From: Sorangium aterium
Lineage (GTDB): Bacteria > Myxococcota_A > Polyangia > Polyangiales > Polyangiaceae
Reading direction: 5' to 3'
Assembly (NCBI RefSeq): GCF_028368935.1
Contig: NZ_JAQNDK010000002.1
Span: 2,356,001 to 2,420,000, forward strand
DNA: 64,000 bases
Shown here: one piece after another, positions 45,652 through 53,782 of the stretch
Numbering within the stretch: the stretch's first letter is position 1
Layout of the letters: every line of letters starts with the position of its first letter
Translations under genes and position numbers: made by a program
The notes under the pieces: model-generated
Told to the model about the DNA's origin: nothing
Seen by the model: only the letters and a program-made list of their open reading frames with translations
Database searches by the model: none

Positions 45652-47562
45652 ATGTCCGCTGAACCCAGCCGGGCGCCGCCTGCGCCTTGCTTTCGCCTCC
45701 TGCTGATCGAGGACAGCGCCATCGCTGCCTCGGTCGTGCAAAGCCACCTCGACGCCGTGCCGTGGCAGCGCGCCGAGCTCGCGCACGCGGAGACGCTCGC
45801 CGCCGGGCTCGCGCGCGTGAACGAGGGGTGGGATGTCGTCCTCCTCGACCTGTCCTTGCCCGATGGGGAAGGCATCGAGGTGGTCGAGCGGGTGCGGGCG
45901 GTCGACCCCCATGTGCCCATCGTGGTGCTGACGGGCCATGACGACGTCCGCCTCGCGGAGCGCGCGCTCGGCGCCTCGGTGCAGGATTACCTCGTGAAGC
46001 GGGGCCTCGACGCGGATTCATTGTGGCGAGCCATCCGCTATGCGGTCAGCCGTCAGCAGCTCCTGACGCAGCTCGCGCGGGCGATGGCGGAGGCCCGGGA
46101 GAACGAGGCCAACCTGCACCAGCTCATCGCCCGGAGCGCCGATGGGGTGATCGTGCTGGATCCCTCCGGGACGGTGCTCTTCGCGAACCCCGCTGCAGAG
46201 TCGCTGCTGGGCGACGGGCGCCCCGTCGCCGGGCGGGGCTGTCCGGCGGCGCTCTGCGCCGGCGAGACGAGCCTGGAGATCGGAGGGCAGCAGGTCGCCA
46301 TCGACGTTCGCTGGGTCGACGTGGACTGGCAGGGGCGCCCCTCGCGCATGGCGCTCCTGCGCGACGTGACCGGGCGGCGCCGGGCCGAGGAGCTGAGGTC
46401 ACGGCTCGAGCGCAGCGAGCGGCTCGCCGCGGTCGGCCAGCTGGCGGCGGGCGTGGCCCACGAGATCAACAATCCTCTCGCGTACGTGGTGGCCAACCTC
46501 GAGCTGCTCGCCCGCGAGGTGCGGCGGCTGGCCGACAGGGGCGTCGCCGCCGAGCACCTCGCCCAGCCGCTCGCGGACGCCCGCCACGGCGCGGCGCGTG
46601 TGATGGACATCGTCGGGGATCTCAGGGTGTTCGCGCGCGCGGAGGCGAACGAGGCGATCGGGCCGACCGACGTCAACGCGGTGATCGAGAGCGCGCTCAA
46701 CATCGTGCATTCCCAGATGAAGCACCGCGCGCGGGTCGTGCGCGAGCTCGCCCCGGTGGCTCCCGTGAGCGGCGCGGAGGGGCGCCTGACGCAGGTGTTC
46801 GTCAACCTGCTCATCAACGCGGCGCAGTCGATCGGGGAGGGGCGGGTCGCCGACAACGTCGTCGAGGTGCGGACCCGCGATCAGGGCCGGGAGGTCGTCG
46901 CGGAGATCGTGGACTCTGGCTGCGGCGTGCCCGAAGAGCACATGCACAGGCTGTTCGAGCCGTTCTTCACCACGAAGCGCGCGGGGGAGGGGACGGGGCT
47001 CGGACTCGCGATCTGCCGCAACATCGTCGAGTCGTGCGGCGGCACGATCGGCGTCAGCAGCAAGGCCGGCGTCGGCACCTGCGTCCGCGTCCGGCTGCCC
47101 GCCTGGGCGAGCGCCGAGCGCACCCCTCGTCGCGCGCCGCCTGCGCCCGCGCGGGATGACGAGCCGACGCGGCGCGCCCGGATCCTGATCGTGGACGACG
47201 AGCCCCTCCTCCTGCGCGCGCTGCGTGGGCTCCTCGAGGCGTCGCACGAGGTCGTCTGCGTGCGCTCGGGCCGAGAGGCCCAGAGGACGCTCCGGCTGGA
47301 CTCGGCCTTCGATGTCGTGCTCTGCGACATCGTGATGCAGGAGGGCACGGGGATAGAGCTCCACGAGTGGATCGAGGCGGAGCTGCCGGCGCTCGTCGAC
47401 CGGGTGCTGTTCATGACCGGAGGGGGCACGAGCGAGGTGAGCAGGCGGTTCCTCTCGGCCCGCGCGGGACGTGTGCTGCCGAAGCCGATCAACCCGGCGG
47501 AGCTGCTCCGGCGGATCGAGGCGCTGCTGCAGGCGAGAGCGGCAGAGCCCGAGAGGATGTAG
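45652..47562 (+). CDS. Hybrid histidine kinase with N- and C-terminal receiver domains
   Basis: A 636-residue protein. It starts with a receiver (LLLIEDSAIAASVVQSHLDA, phospho-Asp in DVVLLDLSLPDGEGIE, LTGHDDV, DYLVKRG), then a coiled linker, a PAS domain (about 150-250: ARSADGVIVLDPSGTVLFAN), HisKA (LAAGVAHEINNPLAYV, about 265), HATPase (VNLLINAAQS, GCGVPEEHMHRLF, GTGLGLAICRNIV) and a second receiver (ARILIVDDEPLLLRAL, VVLCDIVMQEG). The HEINNP His box belongs to the NtrB-like subclass. It is a soluble phosphorelay intermediate with no adjacent partner. Confidence 0.9.
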   Translation: MSAEPSRAPPAPCFRLLLIEDSAIAASVVQSHLDAVPWQRAELAHAETLAAGLARVNEGWDVVLLDLSLPDGEGIEVVERVRAVDPHVPIVVLTGHDDVRLAERALGASVQDYLVKRGLDADSLWRAIRYAVSRQQLLTQLARAMAEARENEANLHQLIARSADGVIVLDPSGTVLFANPAAESLLGDGRPVAGRGCPAALCAGETSLEIGGQQVAIDVRWVDVDWQGRPSRMALLRDVTGRRRAEELRSRLERSERLAAVGQLAAGVAHEINNPLAYVVANLELLAREVRRLADRGVAAEHLAQPLADARHGAARVMDIVGDLRVFARAEANEAIGPTDVNAVIESALNIVHSQMKHRARVVRELAPVAPVSGAEGRLTQVFVNLLINAAQSIGEGRVADNVVEVRTRDQGREVVAEIVDSGCGVPEEHMHRLFEPFFTTKRAGEGTGLGLAICRNIVESCGGTIGVSSKAGVGTCVRVRLPAWASAERTPRRAPPAPARDDEPTRRARILIVDDEPLLLRALRGLLEASHEVVCVRSGREAQRTLRLDSAFDVVLCDIVMQEGTGIELHEWIEAELPALVDRVLFMTGGGTSEVSRRFLSARAGRVLPKPINPAELLRRIEALLQARAAEPERM

Positions 47563-47674
47563 CGACGAGCCCGGGGGCGGGAAGGTGGGAATCGGGGCCG
47601 GCCGGGAAGGGGGGAGTCGGACCCCGCCCCCCGGCGCGCTGTTGGCCGCGCGCCGCGCGCCGCGCGGCGCGGGC

Positions 47675-48247
47675 TCATGTCCCGCCGCAGGCCTCGTACT
47701 CCGCCTTGCACGCGTCCGCGCCCGCCTGCTGCACGCACGCCCTGCAGTCCGCCGCGATGCCCCGGCCGGCGCACTCCGTCTCGCACTCCTCGGCGCACAC
47801 GCCCGTCGCGCAGACGCAGGCGATGAGCGCGTCCGTCTCGGCATCTTGCAGGGGATCCGTGTTTGGATCGCAGCCTTGCACGCACGCGCAGCAGATGCCG
47901 TCGCCAGGGCAGCAGCCGTCGCTGCGCCCGAGGGGACAGCGGCAGGCGCCGCCGCCTTGCTCCATGCACGGCCCGTAGCCGCTGCCGTCGGCGAGGCACG
48001 TGGCGACACCCGGCGCGCTGATGGCGTGACAGGTGCAGGACATGGTCTCGCCAGGAACGCAGGTCGCGCCCGTGGCCGAGCTGGAGGTCGTCGAGCTTTC
48101 GCTGGTCGAGCTGGAGGCCGTCGAGCTTTCGCTGGTCGAGCTGGCGGTCGACCCGCCGCTCCCGGTCGGGTCGGGGTCGGTCGTCGTGGAGCCGCACGCG
48201 GTCGTGAGCGCAGCCGTGAACAAGCAGAGGAAAAGGATGTTTCGCAT
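47675..48247 (-). CDS. Cys-rich lipoprotein with Ser/Thr linker
   Basis: A 190-residue protein. The signal MRNILFLCLFTAALTTACGS ends in a lipobox Cys. A Ser/Thr/Glu linker with the repeat SSTASSSTSESST follows. The C-terminal 130 residues hold about 20 Cys (CVPGETMSCTCHAISAPGVA, CCPGDGICCACVQGCD, CATGVCAEECETECAGRG), presumably disulfide-bonded at the cell surface. Function unknown; this layout is common among myxobacterial lipoproteins. Confidence 0.75.
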   Translation of the reverse strand: MRNILFLCLFTAALTTACGSTTTDPDPTGSGGSTASSTSESSTASSSTSESSTTSSSATGATCVPGETMSCTCHAISAPGVATCLADGSGYGPCMEQGGGACRCPLGRSDGCCPGDGICCACVQGCDPNTDPLQDAETDALIACVCATGVCAEECETECAGRGIAADCRACVQQAGADACKAEYEACGGT

Positions 48248-48648
48248 CGGCGCCCCCTATAGCGCGCCGCCCTCGCGGCCGTCGAGGGCCATCACGGCGC
48301 GCTCCCGTCCCGCGCCCTCCCCCGCACCGAGCCGCTCGCCGCGGCATCTCGTCATGAAGTCTGGTTCGTCAATGCCCTTTACATTACTTCACGAGCGCGT
48401 CATGACGCGGAGCGGCCGGCGGGCGTGTCCTCAGCGCTGGAGTCCGTGGATCCCGGCGAACGAGCGCGTGCTCGGGCGCCCGGGTGGTCGCGGGCGGCGC
48501 CGCGTGAGAGAGCGTGCTTGCCTGACGAGCAGGATGCCCTATGTTCGCGCCTGCTCGCGTCCCCGCCGGGGGGTGCGTCGGCGCCGCGCCGCGTGCGCCG
48601 TGCGGGGAACGCGCTGCCTGAACCGTGCGATAGCAAGGAGATGAGAAG
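48248..48648. other. Divergent intergenic region with a 14-bp palindrome
   Basis: No supported gene in 401 bases. A perfect palindrome CGCGTCATGACGCG is at 48396-48409, next to the only AT-rich stretch (48366-48392, TTTACATTACTTCACG). This could be an operator/promoter for the DUF1993 gene or the divergent lipoprotein. Confidence 0.45.
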
Positions 48649-49155
48649 ATGACGATCTCGATGTATCAAGCCTCGGTCCCGGTGCTCGTCAGGATGCTCG
48701 GCAACCTCTCGGCGATCCTCACCAAGGCCGCCGCGTATGCCGAGGCGAAGAAGATCGAGCCTCGCGTCCTGCTCGACGCGCGCCTCGCCCCGGACATGCT
48801 CTCGCTCACGCGCCAGGTGCAGATCGCCACCGACTCGGCCAAGGGCTGTGGAGCGCGGCTGGCGGCCGTGGACCTGCCGAAGTACGAGGACAACGAGGCC
48901 AGCTTCGACGAGCTACAGGCCCGCATCGCCAAGACTGTCGCGTTCCTGAAAAGCCTCCGGCCCGAGCAGATCGACGGCTCCGAGGACCGCGATGTCTCCA
49001 TCCCGGCGCGCGACCAGACGCTGCAGTTCAAGGGCCTTGTTTACCTGCTGAACTTCGTGCTGCCCAACTTCTATTTCCACGTGACGACCGCCTACGCGAT
49101 CTTGCGCCACAACGGCCTCGACATCGGCAAGATGGACTTCCTGGGCGCCCGCTAA
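48649..49155 (+). CDS. DUF1993 family protein
   Basis: A 168-residue protein with AAGGAG before the ATG. It matches DUF1993 over its full length: SMYQASVPVLVRMLGNLSAI, LAPDMLSLTRQVQIATDSAK, ASFDELQARIAKTVAFLKSL and PNFYFHVTTAYAILRHNGLD followed by IGKMDFLG. The fold is a DinB-like four-helix bundle. The biochemical role is unknown. A 127-bp palindrome begins 13 bases after its stop codon. Confidence 0.88.
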   Translation: MTISMYQASVPVLVRMLGNLSAILTKAAAYAEAKKIEPRVLLDARLAPDMLSLTRQVQIATDSAKGCGARLAAVDLPKYEDNEASFDELQARIAKTVAFLKSLRPEQIDGSEDRDVSIPARDQTLQFKGLVYLLNFVLPNFYFHVTTAYAILRHNGLDIGKMDFLGAR

Positions 49156-49168
49156 TCCGAGCGGCGCC

Positions 49169-49295
49169 CGAGCGGCGGGCACCCGCTGCGGATACGGGCC
49201 CACCTCGACGTTTTCGGTGCTCAGCGCACTGGAGTGCGCTTCCGCGCCGAAAACGCCGATCTGGGCCCGTCTCCTGTGCGGGTGACCGCCGCTCG
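49169..49295. repeat. 127-bp near-perfect palindrome between convergent genes
   Basis: Nested stems share one centre (49231-49232): 49169-49186/49278-49295 (17 of 18 pairs), 49194-49202/49262-49270 (9 of 9), 49209-49217/49247-49255 (9 of 9) and 49223-49230/49233-49240 (8 of 8). The internal loops are nearly symmetric (7/7, 6/6 and 5/6). There is no U-run, so it is not an ordinary intrinsic terminator, although it could stop transcription from both sides. Confidence 0.85.
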
Positions 49296-49388
49296 TCGTC
49301 GCTTCGGGGGGGTGGATTCAGAAGAGACGAAGATTTCTTTTGTTGCGGGCATGCCCTGACGCCGTGGCTGTCGGGGGGCTGACGCCTG

Positions 49389-49907
49389 CTACCGCGTGCG
49401 CCTTCGATCATGCTGATGCGCTGGAAGCGGGCCGAGCCGCGTCGTGTCGACGAGGAGCGAGACGACGAGCGAGAAGAAGCGGCGGCGCGTCTCGAAGCTC
49501 GGGCTCAGGTCGGGGAGGAGGGCGCCTATCCGCCCTGCGCCGGCGTCGTGGAGGACGCGCTTGGCCATGTCGAGGGGCTCGATGTGGGCGGGGTAGAGGT
49601 CGTCCCCGGAGAGCTTTCTGATGAGGCCCACGTACTCGCCCACGAGCGGCGCGACGTCCGCCCGCGCGAGGGCGAGCGCGTCCACCGGGAGGGAGCTCGC
49701 GGTGAAGACGAAGTGGAGGTCCCTGTCGTCGCAACCGGCGACGAGGGTGCAGGGCTCGCGCGAGGGCCAGGGCGGCTCGCCGGAGACGATATCGGCCGTG
49801 ATCGTGCGCCACTCCTGCCTGCGGAGCGGCGACGCGCTCGACCAGAGGCGCTCTTCGATTCGGATGGCATGGACGGGCATAGGGGCTGAGCTCATTGTAG
49901 CGCTCAC
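49389..49907 (-). CDS. UPF0262-like protein
   Basis: A 172-residue protein. The core LVGEYVGLIRKLSGDDLYPA, HIEPLDMAKRVLHDAGAGRI and PSFETRRRFFSLVVSLLVD lines up with UPF0262 proteins (IEAIDMGRRGLHNEG, DFDTARRLFTLICVL). The N-terminal half is more diverged. The function of the family is unknown. The start is uncertain: in-frame starts at 49907, 49895 and 49880 all lack a clear ribosome site. It is convergent with the DUF1993 gene. Confidence 0.68.
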   Translation of the reverse strand: MSATMSSAPMPVHAIRIEERLWSSASPLRRQEWRTITADIVSGEPPWPSREPCTLVAGCDDRDLHFVFTASSLPVDALALARADVAPLVGEYVGLIRKLSGDDLYPAHIEPLDMAKRVLHDAGAGRIGALLPDLSPSFETRRRFFSLVVSLLVDTTRLGPLPAHQHDRRRTR

Positions 49908-50561
49908 GCGTCACGATTGTAACGGCCCACGGTTGGCTACCGAGAAGTCGACAAAACTACATAATATACGCATTATCCACATTTGGCCCGGTGCGCGATC
50001 GCCGTCGAGACCCTCGAACGCCCTGGATAGAATTCCGTAGCAATCTCTGCTTCGTCATCCCCAACCACCGACGCGCAGCCGCTCGCTTCAACAGCTTGTT
50101 GGGCGGCGACGTCACGGAAGCACGCGCTTTGTGCACAGGTCGAGCGCTTCGGGGAGCGACGACAAGGTCTGTTCGAGAGAATGACTCCGGGCGATGCACT
50201 CAAACGTCTCGTCGTGGAAGGCACCAGCCGACCGCATCGACGCCGCCCGAAGCAGTCACCGCCGAGCCTGATGGGTCGAACGGCTGATTCCCATCTCTCG
50301 CCTCCCCGTCTCCCCGTGAATCTTTCCTTCGTTCTCTCCGCCCGACGAGTCAACGGCTGGTCAACCAAGGCCGCCGGAGCCCATCTGTCGATTCAGGCGC
50401 TCTGGGCGACCTCATGCACAGAAGGTCTCACGGAGCGGCGCTGCGCCGCAAGGCCGGCGTGTCGTCCAGCGCCGCAGGGCAGGTTCATCCAACGCCGGCA
50501 GCCTTTCCGGGGTGCCGTGGGCGCGGTGGACCGCGCCTACGCGGTGGTGGTAGGAGGAGAT
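49908..50561. other. 654-bp intergenic region with AT-rich island and a repeat
   Basis: No supported gene. Bases 49953-49985 (around CATAATATACGCATTATCC) are strikingly AT-rich for this genome and are the best promoter candidate for the divergent neighbours. A half-copy of the hairpin repeat is at 50294-50326. GTTGGGC/CCCCAAC arms at 50059-50104 are discussed under rejected items. Confidence 0.5.
50294..50326. repeat. Half-element related to the hairpin at 45411-45471
   Basis: The right half of the earlier element (45448-45480) recurs here with about 28 of 33 bases matching, including CCGTCTCCC and the trailing TCTTTC. It has no pairing arm. This shows the sequence belongs to a dispersed family. 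Confidence 0.6.
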
Positions 50562-51383
50562 ATGGCGACGAGGCGTGCAGCATGGATGTGCGCGGCGTGG
50601 ATGCTCACAGCCGGTGGATGCACCACGCTCGTGGGGCTGGACGATAGCTACCACCTGGAAGGAGCGGGTGGCGAGGCCGGCGCGGGCGCTGGCGGCGAGG
50701 CCGGCGCGGGCGGCGACGCGGGCACGGGCGGGGGCGAGGTCGACGTCCCCACGGACGTCGAGCTGATCGACGACATGGAAGACGGCGACAGCGCCATCGA
50801 TGAGGCCGGTGGCAGGGTCGGCTACTGGTACAGCTTCAATGACGGGACGGGCACGCAGACTCCCCCGGTCTACTCGGAAGAGAATCCCGTCGGGTTCATC
50901 CCGGAGACGCTCGCGGAGCCGCGCGGCGAGAGCACGATGGCGATGCACACGTTCGGATCCGGCTTCACCGAGTGGGGCGCGGGGTTCGGCTTCGCGCTGA
51001 ACGGCCCCGACGGGGGCCGGCTCGCCTACGACGCGTCGGCGTACAGCGGCATCGTGTTCTGGGCCAAGCTCGGCGACGCGGGCGCGGCGACGACGATGAA
51101 GGTCAACATCACGGACAAGACCTCGGACCCCGCGGGCGGGATCTGCGATGAATCGGGAGAGGACGTGGCCAATCCGTGCTTCGACGACTGGTCAACCACC
51201 ACGCACCTCGGCGCGGAGTGGGCCCCGGTCGTTATCCCCTTCGAGGAGTTCGCGCGCGGTGGTGAAGGCGCCGAGCCAACCGCCGAGCCCATCGACCTCA
51301 CAGGGCTCTTCGCGATCGAGTTTGGGTTCACCCAAGGGGAAGATTTCGACGTCTATATCGACGACGTCGGCTTCTACCCATGA
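50562..51383 (+). CDS. Lipoprotein with Gly-rich linker and carbohydrate-binding-like beta domain
   Basis: A 273-residue protein with AGGAGGAG before the ATG. The signal ends at AAWMLTAGGC (lipobox). A GGEAGAGAGGEAGAGGDAG linker follows. The C-terminal 200 residues (VELIDDMEDGDSAIDEAGGR, GYWYSFNDGTGTQTP, SAYSGIVFWAKLGDAGAATT, DFDVYIDDVGFYP) have the pattern of CBM11/galactose-binding-like beta-sandwiches, which open with a DDME motif and end with an IDDVxF strand. A polysaccharide-binding surface lipoprotein is likely. Confidence 0.75.
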   Translation: MATRRAAWMCAAWMLTAGGCTTLVGLDDSYHLEGAGGEAGAGAGGEAGAGGDAGTGGGEVDVPTDVELIDDMEDGDSAIDEAGGRVGYWYSFNDGTGTQTPPVYSEENPVGFIPETLAEPRGESTMAMHTFGSGFTEWGAGFGFALNGPDGGRLAYDASAYSGIVFWAKLGDAGAATTMKVNITDKTSDPAGGICDESGEDVANPCFDDWSTTTHLGAEWAPVVIPFEEFARGGEGAEPTAEPIDLTGLFAIEFGFTQGEDFDVYIDDVGFYP

Positions 51384-51431
51384 TCGCGTGATGTGGGCCT
51401 CTCGGCGGCGTGCCCCTGCGATCGCGGGCGC

Positions 51432-52283
51432 TCAGCGAAATGCGTCGAGGTGATCCCGGACCCACGCCGCGAAGGGCCGCGGCGGGCGGCCGAGGACCGC
51501 GGCGACGTCGTCCGTCGGCGCCGACGCGCGCCCGTCGCGCAGGAACGTGAGGCCCTGCAGGACCGCCGCGACGAACGCTTCCGGGGCGCCGGCCGCCCGC
51601 ATCTTCGCCGTCGCATGCTCGACGGTGACGTCCTCGGCGGCGATCGGGCGCCCGAGCGCCTCGGCGAGGATCGCGATCTGCTCGTGCGCGTCGAGGCCGG
51701 CGGGCCCGGTGAGCGTATACGCCCGCCCGTCGTGATCGTTCGACGTGAGCGCCCGGGCGGCGACGGCCGCGACGTCGCGCGGGTCGACGATCGCGTGCTT
51801 CCCTGTGCCGGTCGAGATCTCGATCGAGGCCCCGGCGCGCACGTTGGCGGCCCACGCGAGCACGTTCGAGTGGAATCCCGCCGGCCGGAGCAGCGTGAAG
51901 CGGCGCCGCGTCGCGATCACCGCTTCTTCTCCGGCCCGATGCCAGCTGGACGCGATGAGGTCCTCTTGCTCGGCGCCGTAAGCCGAGAGCTTGACGATCT
52001 GCTCGACCCGCGAGCGCACCACCGCCGCGGCCATCGCGCGGTCGTGATCGGCCACCGTCGGCCCCGGCGCCGTGAGCAAGAAGACGCGGTCGGCGCCTTC
52101 GAGCGAGCGCGCGAGCGACGGCGCATCCGTGAAGTCTCCGCAGGCCACCTCGACGTCGCTCCCCCAGAGCGCACGCGCGCGGGCGGGATCGCGGGTGAGC
52201 ACCCGCACGTCGGCCCGGGCGGCGAGCAGCTGTGGGATCAGGGCGCGACCGATGGTGCCTGTCGCACCAGCAACAAGGATCAT
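51432..52283 (-). CDS. NmrA-like NAD(P)-binding protein, second copy
   Basis: A 283-residue protein; the ATG at 52283 has GGAGGT 4 bases upstream. It starts MILVAGATGTIGRALIPQLL (Rossmann GxxGxxG) and continues ADRVFLLTAPGPTVADHDRA, QIVKLSAYGAEQEDLIASSW and FTLLRPAGFHSNVLAWAANV. The C-terminal PTDDVAAVLGRPPRPFAAWV matches the end of the other NmrA-like protein at 3556 (RVTGRPPRAFGDLA), so the two are paralogues. It is divergent from an AraC gene, as in the first copy. Confidence 0.87.
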   Translation of the reverse strand: MILVAGATGTIGRALIPQLLAARADVRVLTRDPARARALWGSDVEVACGDFTDAPSLARSLEGADRVFLLTAPGPTVADHDRAMAAAVVRSRVEQIVKLSAYGAEQEDLIASSWHRAGEEAVIATRRRFTLLRPAGFHSNVLAWAANVRAGASIEISTGTGKHAIVDPRDVAAVAARALTSNDHDGRAYTLTGPAGLDAHEQIAILAEALGRPIAAEDVTVEHATAKMRAAGAPEAFVAAVLQGLTFLRDGRASAPTDDVAAVLGRPPRPFAAWVRDHLDAFR

Positions 52284-52414
52284 GAACACCTCCGTTTCGA
52301 GAGCGAAGCCTGCTGTCCCGGCGAGGCCGCCTCTTGGAGATTCCGGCACGAAGGTCGAGCGCTTCGGCGCGCGACGGCCGAGGCGGCCGAGGCCGGGCGC
52401 GCTACACTGCCGCC

Positions 52415-53248
52415 GTGCTTGCGCCGTTGCTCCCGCCCTCCCGCCCGGAGCGCCGCGACCTCTCGCCGGGCGCGCCGCTCCGTTCCTGGGTCTCCGACGT
52501 CCACGTGATGAGCGCCGTCCCCTCGCCGCCAGCGGGGTGGACGCGGCTGCCGAGCGGGACCACGTCGCTCGTCGCGTGCTGGACCGGCGGCGAGCCGGTC
52601 GTGGCCGCCGTCGGGCCGCTCCAGCGCGCCACGTTCAAGCCCTCGGGCGCGGTGCCTCTCTATGCTCGCCTCTCGTTCCACCCCGGGGGCGCCCGGCCCG
52701 CGCTCGGCGTCGCCGCCCACGAGCTCGTCGATCGCGTCGTCCCTCTCGACGACCTCTGGGGCGCACGCGCGCGCGAGCTTCGGCAAGCGCTCGCGCGCGC
52801 CGGCGGGGACCCGGCCGCGGCGGTGCGCCTGCTCGAGGACGCCCTCTGCCGCGCGGTCGACGCGAGCGTCGACGCCCCGGCGCGCCGGGCGCTCCTGCGC
52901 CGCGCCGTCGATGCCCTCGACGCGTCCGCGCAGGCACCCGACCCGGAGGCCTCCATCCCCGCGCTCGCGCGGCGCCTCCGCGTCGCCGAGCGGACGCTGC
53001 GCGCGCTCTTCCACGAGGAGATCGGCATCTCGCCGAAGCGCTACGCCCGCATCGCGCGTATCCGTCGCGCCGCCGAGCGCCTCGCCACGACGAGCCTCGC
53101 GCGGCTCGCCCTCGAGACCGGCTTCTACGACCAGGCCCACCTCACGGCCGAGTTCCGGTCGCTGCTCGGGGTGACGCCGCGGGCCTACCTCGCCGGCGCG
53201 CGTCCGTCCGCGAGGCCCGGGTGCGGCGGCGCGACGGCGCGCGGGTGA
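52415..53248 (+). CDS. AraC family transcriptional regulator, second copy
   Basis: About 277 residues from the GTG at 52415; an ATG at 52334 is an alternative. The N-terminal part (LAPLLPPSRPERRDLSPGAP, AVGPLQRATFKPSGAVPLYA, LSFHPGGARPALGVAAHELV) is the AraC-associated domain of the DUF6597 type. The C-terminal HTH pair is EASIPALARRLRVAERTLRA, LFHEEIGISPKRYARIARI and LETGFYDQAHLTAEFRSLLG. TACACT 9 bases before the GTG could be a -10 box. It is the probable regulator of the divergent NmrA-like gene. The sensing domain differs from that of the 5084 regulator. Confidence 0.87.
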   Translation: MLAPLLPPSRPERRDLSPGAPLRSWVSDVHVMSAVPSPPAGWTRLPSGTTSLVACWTGGEPVVAAVGPLQRATFKPSGAVPLYARLSFHPGGARPALGVAAHELVDRVVPLDDLWGARARELRQALARAGGDPAAAVRLLEDALCRAVDASVDAPARRALLRRAVDALDASAQAPDPEASIPALARRLRVAERTLRALFHEEIGISPKRYARIARIRRAAERLATTSLARLALETGFYDQAHLTAEFRSLLGVTPRAYLAGARPSARPGCGGATARG

Positions 53249-53317
53249 CCTCGGCGCCGGCGGGCGCGTTTCTTTTCCGCAGGCGCGGCGTATCCCGGGG
53301 CCGCGCGCCCCACGGGA

Positions 53318-53782
53318 TCATTCGAGGAGGTTGTCCCGCACCGGCATCCCCTTGCGGTGTTCTTCCCTGTCCACGTGCGGTGCGCGGGGCTTCACACCGG
53401 CGTCAGGCTTGCCGCTCGGGACCATCATCGCCCCGCCGGCGCCGGCGTCCGCGGGGGCGCCGGCGTCGCGGACCAGGATGGCCTGGCCAGCCTCCCCGTC
53501 CGCTGGCGCCGTGGCATCCATCTCCTCGCCGGCGTCGGATGCGCCCCCGCTCACGGAGCCGCTGGTCGGGGCGGGCGCGCTCTGGCCGCTGCTCCCGCCG
53601 GCCGCGCCCCGCCGGTCAGGGCCGGTCCGCGCGTCGGGGCCGCTCGGCGACGCGCCCGGGTCGCTCGCGCCGCCCTTGCACGCAAGGAACGCCCCGGCGA
53701 CCATGGCGATCGCGATCGACGCGCCCGCCTTGAGCCGCCTCTTCAGCCGCCGCAGCCCCACCTTCTTCGGATCAGCGAACAT
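53318..53782 (-). CDS. Small lipoprotein-like protein coupled to the radical SAM gene
   Basis: A 154-residue protein that overlaps the end of the radical SAM gene by 11 bases, so the two are co-translated. A basic N-terminus (KKVGLRRLKRRLKAG) leads into the hydrophobic segment ASIAIAMVAGAFLACKG with a lipobox-like Cys. The middle is a Gly/Ala/Ser/Asp-rich linker. The end (APHVDREEHRKGMPVRDNLLE) is compact and charged. I do not recognise it. The tight coupling makes it a candidate partner or substrate of the radical SAM enzyme. Confidence 0.68.
   Translation of the reverse strand: MFADPKKVGLRRLKRRLKAGASIAIAMVAGAFLACKGGASDPGASPSGPDARTGPDRRGAAGGSSGQSAPAPTSGSVSGGASDAGEEMDATAPADGEAGQAILVRDAGAPADAGAGGAMMVPSGKPDAGVKPRAPHVDREEHRKGMPVRDNLLE

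Noticed and set aside
50059-50104. CCCCAAC/GTTGGGC arms resembling an integron attC site
   Set aside because: The 46-bp length is short, the left box lacks the purine at its first position, the inner boxes do not pair well, and there is no integrase or cassette array nearby.
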